Assembly (NCBI GenBank): GCA_025455085.1
Contig: JALONF010000099.1
Location: forward strand, 1-7,029
From: Ignavibacteriaceae bacterium
GTDB lineage: Bacteria > Bacteroidota > Ignavibacteria > Ignavibacteriales > Ignavibacteriaceae
DNA length: 7,029 nt
Reading direction: 5' to 3'
Shown piece after piece: positions 1-5,542 of the stretch. Both the position numbers and the translations under genes were made by a program. How positions within the stretch are numbered: the stretch's first letter is position 1; each line of letters begins with the position of its first letter. The notes beneath the pieces are model-generated. The model ran no database searches. It was not told the origin of the DNA and saw nothing but the letters and a program-made list of their open reading frames with translations.

Positions 1-51
1 TTTGCGTCAGAACTTACAGAAGAACCGTTCTGAATTGCAAATACCGCGCCA

Positions 52-67
52 TTCCGCTGAAGCGGAA
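52..67. repeat. Short perfect inverted repeat (hairpin)
   Basis: TTCCGCT, GA, AGCGGAA: a 7-bp perfect inverted repeat around a 2-nt centre, able to fold as a 6-bp stem with a 4-nt loop. No T-run follows, so it is not a standard terminator. It lies just before the 'CGGGCCGTTAG' block and may be an internal hairpin of the same repeat family. Confidence 0.5.
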
Positions 68-77
68 ACGGGTACGA

Positions 78-103
78 CATTCTATGCGCGGGCCGTTAGC
101 GTT
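78..103 (+). repeat. Copy of the right end of the 2130-2524 element
   Basis: This stretch (cattctatgcgcgggccgttagcgtt) resembles 2500-2524, the right arm of the inverted-repeat element downstream. The core CGGGCCGTTAG is identical at 89-99 and 2510-2520, and a 'CAT..T.TTGC'-like segment precedes both. It suggests that the window opens inside another member of the same element family, whose left part lies upstream. The two copies bracket the FISUMP gene. Function unknown. The GTTAG core recalls integron attC ends, but no integrase is in the window. Confidence 0.45.
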
Positions 104-109
104 CATCGG

Positions 110-125
110 TCGGTGGCTCCACCGA
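110..125. repeat. Short perfect inverted repeat (hairpin)
   Basis: TCGGTGG, CT, CCACCGA: a 7-bp perfect inverted repeat around CT, directly after the right-end-like block. It has no T-run and no nearby gene to terminate, so it is better read as a structural part of the repeat region than as a terminator. Confidence 0.5.
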
Positions 126-200
126 GACAATTCCATTATAAACCAAAGATTCATCTCTAATAACGAGCCGAGACAGTTCCTGCTTAACCAGAGACAATTT
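122..200 (+). repeat. Degenerate direct repeats, ccgagacarttcc
   Basis: Three related 13-mers occur at 122-134 (ccgagacaattcc), 168-180 (ccgagacagttcc) and 188-200 (ccagagacaattt). The 9-mer CCGAGACAG from the second copy recurs exactly at 2278-2286 inside the downstream element, linking the two spacers. Spacing is irregular (46 and 20 bp), so this is a decayed family rather than a regular array. Confidence 0.4.
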
Positions 201-542
201 AACCAAGAGCCAACGAACGCTTCTCATGATTACAGGCAAATAGATTGTCGCAATTTTTGCCTTCCCCCTAGAGAGTTATATCGTGAAAACTAACATTTCG
301 TACGTTACAATAGATCCTGATTGCAGGCTCTGGACAACTTAGACCAATCGAGATACTTTCATCTTTCGCCGGATTTACAAAAACTCCGACATAGGTAGTG
401 TTCCAACTACACCAAAATATAGATTAAAAAAACGTGACATTAATTAAAAATGATTTCATAACTTGCATATCAAAGGATCTATTTTACAAATGATTAACAA
501 AAAATGCTTAACAATAATTACTAATCATTAAAATTAATAATC

Positions 543-1847
543 ATGAAAAAGTTATTGTTTTTATTAGCTATTTATTGCACACTTCAAGCAAATGCACAGC
601 CTTACTCTATCAGTTTTTCAGGAACCGATTTATTATCTGTAAAAGTTGAGAACCTACAATCTGGTCTGATTGTCAATTTAAACGCAGGTGATATATTACT
701 CTTGTCAACACCTACAGGTATTCCTGAAGTTAAAAATCTGAAATCCTCAGGATTGAAGATTTACCCAAATCCGATGACTGATAAATCAACCCTGGAGATT
801 CTTCCTCCTGTTGCAGGTGATGCAACTATTTCTGTTTGTGATATGACCGGAAAAGTATTAACTCAATTTAAGGGTTATGTAGAAAATTACAAACAGGAAT
901 TCAGTCTTTCAGGCATAAAAAATGGATTATATATAATTAATGTTCAGGGTAATGGTTATCAATTCTCAGAGAAATTGCTTTCCAATAGAAGATCCAGTGG
1001 GAAAGCCATTATTGCTAGGGTAAGCAACAATATTCAAACAGTTGCTGAGAAAAAATCCATACAGGATTCCAAAGGAGTTAAGGCTACTGTTGATATGGCT
1101 TATAACGCGGGGCAAAGGTTAAAATATACGGCTGTATCGGGGAATAATAAAACAGTAATGACAGACATACCTACAGAAGACAAAACAGTAACTTTTACCT
1201 TTACAGAATGTAAAGATGGGGATAATATTTACTACCCGATAGTTGTAATTGGTACACAGACCTGGATGGCCGAAAACCTTAAAACTACAAAATTCAAAGA
1301 TGGTACTACCTCTATACCTAATGTAACCGGAGATGCTGAATGGGCAGCTCTTTCCACACCTAGCTACTGCTGGTCTAATAACGAGATAGCTAACAAAGAC
1401 ACTTATGGTGCATTATATAACTGGTATACAGTAAATACAGGTAATTTATGTCCTACAGGCTGGCATGTTCCAACCGATGGCGAATGGACAATCATGGAAA
1501 ATTACCTGATAGCCAACGGTTATAATTATGATGGTACAACCACCGGCAATCAATACGCTAAAGCCCTGGCATCAACTACTTTATGGATATCCTCAACAAC
1601 TACAGGAGCAGTTGGCAACACCGATTATCCTGCTAAAAGAAATTCAACCGGTTTTACAGCCCTTCCCGGAGGCTACCGTCTCACCACTGGGCAATTCCCC
1701 GGCGTTGGATACTACGGTCGCTGGTGGTCGGCTACGGAGGACACTCCACTTGCATGGACCCGTTACCTTTACCAGAATTACAACTATGTGCACAGGTACA
1801 GCTACAATAAGAAGTATGGGTATTCTGTTCGTTGCATGAAGGATTAA
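543..1847 (+). CDS. Secreted FISUMP-domain protein with internal T9SS-like sorting domain
   Basis: This is a 434-residue exported protein. Residues 1-19 form a signal peptide (Lys pair, LLFLLAIYCTL core, ANA cleavage site). Residues 71-146 resemble the type A T9SS sorting domain: the YPNP motif at 74-77, then beta-strand text with DMTGKVL and GIKNGLYIINV. Residues ~220-434 match the FISUMP family: IGTQTWMAENLKTT, YGALYNWYTV, CPTGWHVPTDGEW, GGYR, WWSATE and the usual ending YSVRCMKD. FISUMP proteins are common, often multicopy surface or secreted proteins in Bacteroidota and Fibrobacter, with no established biochemical role. Oddly, the sorting-like domain is internal, whereas true T9SS signals lie at the extreme C-terminus. 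It may therefore act only as a beta-sandwich module, and export could stop at the periplasm or outer membrane. The ATG start puts the signal peptide at residue 1. No Shine-Dalgarno site is seen, as is usual in this phylum. Confidence 0.9.
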   Translation: MKKLLFLLAIYCTLQANAQPYSISFSGTDLLSVKVENLQSGLIVNLNAGDILLLSTPTGIPEVKNLKSSGLKIYPNPMTDKSTLEILPPVAGDATISVCDMTGKVLTQFKGYVENYKQEFSLSGIKNGLYIINVQGNGYQFSEKLLSNRRSSGKAIIARVSNNIQTVAEKKSIQDSKGVKATVDMAYNAGQRLKYTAVSGNNKTVMTDIPTEDKTVTFTFTECKDGDNIYYPIVVIGTQTWMAENLKTTKFKDGTTSIPNVTGDAEWAALSTPSYCWSNNEIANKDTYGALYNWYTVNTGNLCPTGWHVPTDGEWTIMENYLIANGYNYDGTTTGNQYAKALASTTLWISSTTTGAVGNTDYPAKRNSTGFTALPGGYRLTTGQFPGVGYYGRWWSATEDTPLAWTRYLYQNYNYVHRYSYNKKYGYSVRCMKD

Positions 1848-1900
1848 CCCTGTGAAATTCCCGTGAATCGGGTAGCCATCAAGTAGCTATTTCACAGGGT
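1847..1900 (+). terminator. Perfect 12-bp stem overlapping the FISUMP stop codon
   Basis: ACCCTGTGAAAT (1847-1858) is perfectly complementary to ATTTCACAGGGT (1889-1900). The 30-nt interior can form two smaller hairpins, CCCG/CGGG (1860-1872) and TAGC/GCTA, so the whole could fold into a branched structure. The first base is the last base of the TAA stop. No T-run follows, so it is not a textbook rho-independent terminator. It may instead be a 3'-end stabilising or processing structure, or a small mobile palindrome. Confidence 0.45.
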
Positions 1901-2129
1901 AAAATGACTATTTGACTATTTGATTTATTACCGCGAAGTTCACACTAATGAGCTTGCTCTTTAGGGCGCTCGATTTTTTTAATTATGGTGACTTTTAATG
2001 GACTGCCTGAATATAAAGCAACGTAGAATTTGCTACCTGGGATGCTTCATTTAACAAAAGATTTTAATCAGGATTTTACATATACAATTTGGCGAAAGTT
2101 TGAAAAACGGGGAAAAAACAAATCCAACG
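1901..2129. other. Non-coding AT-rich spacer
   Basis: No gene is supported here. A tandem pair of TGACTATT lies at about 1905-1920. A weak terminator-like arrangement follows: GAGC at 1950-1953, GCTC at 1968-1971, then seven Ts (1974-1980), which could end the FISUMP transcript. The rest shows no protein-like reading frame. Confidence 0.4.
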
Positions 2130-2524
2130 AAACGCTAACACGGACAATATGGGTAAGTTGTATTGTCACACTTTTTGCTTTTGTTCCTGCTCCCTAGACA
2201 GATTTGTAATGGTTCTTGCACCCGGACACGCGCATCTGCACGCAATTAAAATCCTGCATCGTGACAGTTTTCTGGCTCCGAGACAGCTTGTACCGCGACA
2301 CTGCGCCAGTGCCCCTAATAAAAATCCTGTACCGTGATAGTTTACTGTCTCCGATTAAACATGTACCGCGACACGCGTAATGCTCAATAAAACTTGTACT
2401 ATGACGGCAAAAAGTGCGCCATACCCTCCTTGCACCGTGACAGCTTTCTGGCTAAAGTATCGGGATTGTGACGGTGCTCGCGTCGGGTAACACAACCTCC
2501 CCATATTGCCGGGCCGTTAGGTTT
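2130..2524. repeat. Inverted-repeat-bounded element of about 395 bp
   Basis: The left end (2130-2153, aaacgctaac...caatatggg) is an imperfect inverted copy of the right end (2500-2524, cccatattg...ccgttaggttt). With small gaps, 21 of about 25 bases agree, including blocks AAAC, CTAAC, CGG and CAATATGGG. The similarity continues inward more weakly (gttgtattg against gttgtgtta), giving arms of perhaps 40 bp. Inside is a degenerate array of a 13-bp motif. No protein is credible within: the frames at 2149-2337 and into 2468-2656 simply read through the repeats. The CTAAC...GTTAG ends recall integron attC sites, but the length exceeds the usual attC range. A MITE-like element is the main alternative. 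A related right end lies at 78-103. Confidence 0.6.
2159..2474 (+). repeat. Degenerate 13-bp motif array, TGYACCGYGACAS
   Basis: Copies begin at about 2159, 2217, 2255, 2289, 2328, 2362, 2395, 2431 and 2462. The best ones (2289, 2362: TGTACCGCGACAC; 2431: TGCACCGTGACAG) are nearly identical and the outer ones match 8-11 of 13 bases. Spacing from 2217 onward is 31-39 bp. Two flavours are visible: GTGAYAG followed by a TTT-CTGGCTCCGA-like tail (2255, 2328, 2431), and CGCGACAC followed by a GCG-rich tail (2289, 2362). A 73-bp higher-order period links 2255 with 2328 and 2289 with 2362. Repeat divergence and uneven spacing argue against CRISPR. Confidence 0.6.
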
Positions 2525-2560
2525 AAGGCAACCGTAATATACCATGACTCCCAACGCTCA

Positions 2561-2617
2561 AGCAAGAGTTTGGCGGCCCGTCCCGACAACCCATCCCTTC
2601 GCTGCCAAACACATGCT
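2561..2617. repeat. Imperfect 17-bp inverted repeat (stem-loop)
   Basis: AGCAAGAGTTTGGCGGC (2561-2577) pairs with GCTGCCAAACACATGCT (2601-2617) at 14 of 17 positions around a 23-nt loop rich in C. The inner GTTTGGCGGC/GCTGCCAAAC part matches 9 of 10. It is GC-rich compared with the flanking genes and follows directly on the inverted-repeat element, so it may be a neighbouring unit of the same kind of spacer. No T-run follows. Confidence 0.5.
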
Positions 2618-2656
2618 TTTTGCCACCCAAACTACCATATGACAACGATTCTGTAA

Positions 2657-2794
2657 CTTTTAGATTTTAATATTGATAAATACACTGAAAGCAATGTATT
2701 AAATTTAGAAACTCCAATAAAAAAAACTGATCAAAAAGCCAAGCTGAGCCTATCACAAACTGTGCCTGTTAAAAAAATAAAACTCTTAGTATAA
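2657..2794 (+). pseudogene. Possible 3' remnant of a gene (start-less open frame)
   Basis: After a TAA at 2654-2656 the frame stays open for 45 codons to TAA at 2792-2794. It has no ATG start but reads like ordinary polar protein: LLDFNIDKYTESNVLNLE, then a Lys/Ser-rich tail ending KKIKLLV. I do not recognise a family. It could be the surviving C-terminus of a gene cut off by the repeat-rich DNA on its left, or chance in AT-rich sequence. The next ATG follows its stop without a gap and in the same frame. Confidence 0.25.
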
Positions 2795-2881
2795 ATGCAA
2801 TATATGTTGGTTAATTTAATATTAACTCTATTTGGACTAACTTCTATCTATAAACCAAAACCAGAAATTCAATTAATATGA
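2795..2881 (+). CDS. Possible 28-residue small ORF coupled to the PLD gene
   Basis: The ATG at 2795 directly follows a TAA, and the frame ends at TGA 2879-2881, sharing ATGA with the ATG (2878) of the nuclease gene. The predicted peptide has a hydrophobic stretch of about 15 residues (MLVNLILTLFGLTSIY) followed by a polar tail with KPKPE, compatible with one short membrane helix or a leader peptide. The 4-base stop/start overlap is the usual signature of translational coupling. Against it: the frame is short, the DNA is AT-rich, there is no ribosome-binding site, and the same frame continues upstream through the 2792 stop, so both pieces could be one decayed gene. Confidence 0.3.
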   Translation: MQYMLVNLILTLFGLTSIYKPKPEIQLI

Positions 2882-3966
2882 AAATAATAACTAACCTTGA
2901 TTTTAATGATAACCATTATTACGTAATAAAATCAAGAATTTGCTGCTGTAATGAGGTTATCATTGCTAGTCCATTTTTAATGGATGATTTTAAAGCATTC
3001 TTTAATGATTTGGATCTAAAAAAATTAAAAAAAATACATTTAATCACTACATTAAAACCAAAATCTTTTGATCAAATAAGGAAAGTGACATCTTTCCAAT
3101 CATTAATTGAACTACCGATTATCCAAAATAAAAGCGTTAAATATCAAATATCTATAGATAATCGTCTACATGGTAAAATTTACATTTTCAAAAAGAAAAA
3201 GAAACCATTTTCTGCCATTATAACTTCTGCAAATTTTACTGACAGTGGTTTATCAACTAGTCATGAGTGGGGTGTTGAAATTACAAATGAAAACCAAATC
3301 ACAGCCTTAGAAAAATCAATTTATGATTGCATTGAGGTTGATTCAATAAGCCAGAGAAAAATATCAGAATTGAATAAATTGATAAATATTTTTCTGGGGA
3401 AAAATCCAAAATCGGAAAATAGGGAAATCCCATTAAATTTAAGCACAAGACTTAAATTCAATTCAAAAAAGAGACGATTCGATGATTCGACAGAATTTTG
3501 GTTAAAGCCAATTGGTGTTACAGGTTTTCCAGTCACACCTGACAGAAAATTTGATTCTAAGACCTATGATCTTCATTTTTCGAAACAAAGACCGACAGGT
3601 GTTAGAAAAAATGATATAGTAATCTGTTATGGAGTAGGATCAGGAAAAATCTTATCAATCTATCAGACAACCTCTTTACCTAAATATTCTACTGTAAAAC
3701 AAATGAATAAGACATCATGGCTTAAACGTTGGCCATGGTATATAAAAAGTAAAAATATATCTCCAAAATATGGCTCAAATTGGACAAGACATGACCTAAA
3801 AATAGGGCAATTAGCTTTAGATTTTCTTAATTTAGCAAGTAAAGGAGGAGTATTAGCAAATGGAAGCAAGTCTCTTGGAGGACTAAATTGGGGTAAGGAT
3901 AAATTAAAACTATCACCAGAATTTGCAAAATTCATTATAAACAAAGTGATCAAGAGGAACAAGTAA
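2878..3966 (+). CDS. PLD-family nuclease fused to a PUA/EVE-like C-terminal domain
   Basis: This is a 362-residue protein, predicted cytoplasmic (no signal peptide). Residues 1-150 resemble the phospholipase D-like nuclease fold used by restriction enzymes such as the BfiI and NgoFVII types and by defence helicases. The core is LHGKIYIF (His98, Lys100), TSANFTDSGL (Ser117, Asn119) and HEWGVEI (Glu130, Glu134). The Asp of the classical HxKxxxxD motif is replaced by Lys105, which also occurs in divergent nuclease members. One PLD motif per chain implies a dimer. Residues ~170-200 are a basic linker. Residues ~206-345 (EFWLKPIG, RKNDIVICYGVGSGKI, KRWPWYIK) look like a PUA/EVE-type domain, a fold that can read modified bases. 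This assignment is by eye. A modification-dependent or type II-like restriction nuclease is the likeliest role. The gene is strongly AT-rich and sits 151 bp before the methyltransferase. The ATG at 2878 overlaps an upstream stop (ATGA). Confidence 0.7.
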   Translation: MKIITNLDFNDNHYYVIKSRICCCNEVIIASPFLMDDFKAFFNDLDLKKLKKIHLITTLKPKSFDQIRKVTSFQSLIELPIIQNKSVKYQISIDNRLHGKIYIFKKKKKPFSAIITSANFTDSGLSTSHEWGVEITNENQITALEKSIYDCIEVDSISQRKISELNKLINIFLGKNPKSENREIPLNLSTRLKFNSKKRRFDDSTEFWLKPIGVTGFPVTPDRKFDSKTYDLHFSKQRPTGVRKNDIVICYGVGSGKILSIYQTTSLPKYSTVKQMNKTSWLKRWPWYIKSKNISPKYGSNWTRHDLKIGQLALDFLNLASKGGVLANGSKSLGGLNWGKDKLKLSPEFAKFIINKVIKRNK

Positions 3967-4117
3967 AAGACAGCACAACAATTGAATAGCGTCAAATTAC
4001 TCAGCAACCGCTATCGTTTCATAAAACGTCATGCCCATTAGACACCACTATCTACGATTGTTGAAAGCTTCTCAAAAAAAGATAAGTTCACAACTGATAA
4101 AATACTAATTTTGAAAA
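3967..4117. promoter_or_regulatory. Intergenic region with inverted repeats ahead of the RM operon
   Basis: The spacer between the nuclease and methyltransferase genes holds two small inverted repeats in tandem, ATAGCG/CGCTAT (3986-3991 with 4009-4014) and CGTTT-CATA-AAACG (4015-4028). There is no T-run, so they may be operator or mRNA structures. TAATTTTG at 4106-4113 fits the Bacteroidota -7 consensus TAnnTTTG, but it lies only 4 bases before the ATG and has no good -33 partner, so a promoter there would give a leaderless transcript. Treat as weak. No C-protein operator (C-box) is evident. Confidence 0.3.
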
Positions 4118-5542
4118 ATGATACCAATAGTTGAAATATTCCCCACTGAGAGACAAAAATTATATGACAGGCTATCAGATAAAATAGAAATTGCTTATAA
4201 TTTAAGTCGTAAAGTTGTTAGTTTTCAAGCAAATAAAGAAGAACCGATATACAGATGGTTCAAGTATAAAGAGGGATTTTCATCTGCCTTAGTTAAATAC
4301 TTCCTAAAAGAATATTCGATAAAACCAGGTAAAATCCTTGACCCATTTGCCGGGACTGGAACAGCTTTGTTTGCTGGACAAGAATTAGGATGGGAATCTT
4401 TTGGAATAGAACTCTTACCCGTTGGTGTATTTGTTATGCAGAGCCGGGAAGCGTTTAATAATATTGATCCTGACAAGCTCAGAGGAATTATTAAAAAAAT
4501 GTGGATTGATTTAGGGAGTTTGAATGAATATCAAACCATAATCAACCATATATCAATAACAAAAGATGCCTTTCCAGAAGAAACAGAAATCTTTTTAAAC
4601 AAATACTTGACTTATTGCGCAGACTTAAAAGATAGTAACATACAGACTATCTTAAAATTTGCTGCATTTTCAGTCCTAGAGGAGATAAGTTATACTCGAA
4701 AGGATGGTCAATATCTTCGTTGGGACGCTCGTACCAAGAGAGAGCTTGCTGGTAAACCATTTGACAAAGGGAAAATCCATTCATTCGAAGAAGCCGTCAG
4801 GAATAAACTAAGTCAAATTGTAAATGATCTTTCTCCGATCATGTCTTCTTCTTTATTTGAACAGTTTGAAAACAAACCTCAAGTAAAATATCCTGTAACC
4901 GTAAAAGAAGGTACATGTCTTGAAGAACTTCCAAAACTAAAAAGTGAAACATTTGATTTTATAATTACATCCCCACCTTATTGTAATCGTTACGACTACA
5001 CTAGGACTTATGCATTAGAGCTTGTATTTCTCGGTTATAATAATGAAGCTGTAAGAAATTTACGGCAAACTATGCTTTCTTGCACTGTTGAGAATAAGGG
5101 GAAAATTGATGACCTTAAACTTTTTTATGAATCTTTAGGTAAGATCGATTGGTTTGACAAGGTTTTAGGTGTCTATGAAAATTCAGCGGCTATGGCCGAA
5201 GTCAATACAATTCTTGGAAAGTTAAATGAGATTGATAAACTTAATAATAGTAATATTCCGCGCATGGTAAGAAATTACTTTCTTGAAATGTGTTTTGTAA
5301 TTTTTGAAATGTCTCGTATAACAAAAAGTGGAGGATATTGTGTCATGGTTAATGATAATGTCCGATATGGCGGTGAAGAAATCCCTGTGGATTTAATATT
5401 GTCTGATTTTGCCGAAAACTTTGGATATAAAATAAACAAAATATTCGTTTTACCGAAAGGGAAAGGAAATAGTAGTCAACAAATGGGAAATTACGGTCGC
5501 ACTGAAGTACGTAAATGTGTCTATTTATGGCAGAAAAGATAA
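4118..5542 (+). CDS. Type II DNA methyltransferase, SPPY type (predicted N4-cytosine)
   Basis: This protein of 474 residues protects host DNA from the adjacent endonuclease, using S-adenosylmethionine. Residues 48-64 (WFKYKEGFSSALVKYF) are a usual lead-in of this family. Motif I, DPFAGTGTALFAG, is at 75-87, with the acidic GIE at 96-98. The catalytic motif IV is TSPPY at 284-288. The order motif I, long insert, motif IV puts the likely target-recognition region at about 110-260. SPPY is typical of N4-cytosine enzymes; N6-adenine activity cannot be excluded by eye. Length fits the AvaI and BsoBI methylases (482 and 460 residues), which also carry N4-cytosine motifs. With the partner endonuclease of that family, the predicted target is CYCGRG. 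The gene order M then R matches AvaI, whereas BsoBI is reversed. The ATG start follows an AT-rich leader with no Shine-Dalgarno site. Confidence 0.9.
   Translation: MIPIVEIFPTERQKLYDRLSDKIEIAYNLSRKVVSFQANKEEPIYRWFKYKEGFSSALVKYFLKEYSIKPGKILDPFAGTGTALFAGQELGWESFGIELLPVGVFVMQSREAFNNIDPDKLRGIIKKMWIDLGSLNEYQTIINHISITKDAFPEETEIFLNKYLTYCADLKDSNIQTILKFAAFSVLEEISYTRKDGQYLRWDARTKRELAGKPFDKGKIHSFEEAVRNKLSQIVNDLSPIMSSSLFEQFENKPQVKYPVTVKEGTCLEELPKLKSETFDFIITSPPYCNRYDYTRTYALELVFLGYNNEAVRNLRQTMLSCTVENKGKIDDLKLFYESLGKIDWFDKVLGVYENSAAMAEVNTILGKLNEIDKLNNSNIPRMVRNYFLEMCFVIFEMSRITKSGGYCVMVNDNVRYGGEEIPVDLILSDFAENFGYKINKIFVLPKGKGNSSQQMGNYGRTEVRKCVYLWQKR

Larger units (their letters stand above)
1..542. other. Non-coding spacer with degenerate repeats and hairpins
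   Basis: I see no convincing gene in this stretch. The open frame at 84-293 runs through repeat-like sequence and its translation has no recognisable domain. The first ~300 bases are GC-richer than what follows and hold two small hairpins (52-67 and 110-125), a terminal-repeat-like block (78-103) and 'gagaca' repeats (122-200). A patch around 256-280 (ttttgccttccccctagagag) loosely resembles 2173-2202 (tttttgcttttgttcctgctccctagacag), so this spacer and the one after the FISUMP gene seem to belong to one repeat family. From about 400 to 542 the DNA is very AT-rich and is the likely promoter and leader region of the FISUMP gene. I could not define a clear Bacteroidota -33/-7 pair there. Confidence 0.6.

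Noticed and set aside
84..293. Small protein-coding gene
   Set aside because: The frame covers hairpins and degenerate repeats, its translation is Asn/Arg/Gln-rich without any domain, and it lies in the same repeat family as the clearly non-coding element downstream.
1528..1839. 103-codon frame inside the FISUMP gene
   Set aside because: It is a +1-frame shadow of the well-supported FISUMP domain, with low-complexity translation.
1950..1980. Strong rho-independent terminator
   Set aside because: There is a run of seven Ts, but the preceding GAGC/GCTC pairing is only four base pairs with a large loop, so I mention it only within the spacer entry.
2159..2474. CRISPR array
   Set aside because: Copies differ at several positions, the conserved part is only about 13 bp, spacing varies from 31 to 39 and more, the stretches between copies resemble each other, and no cas gene is present.
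2149..2656. Two small open frames (2149-2337 and 2468-2656)
   Set aside because: Both lie within or across the inverted-repeat element and the stem-loop. The compositions (Cys, His, Pro, Arg-rich) follow from GC-rich repeats, and nothing resembles a protein family.
3321..4007. Minus-strand frames opposite the PLD nuclease
   Set aside because: They mirror the AT-rich coding strand, have no recognisable motifs and overlap a gene with clear catalytic residues. The same holds for minus-strand frames opposite the methyltransferase and endonuclease.
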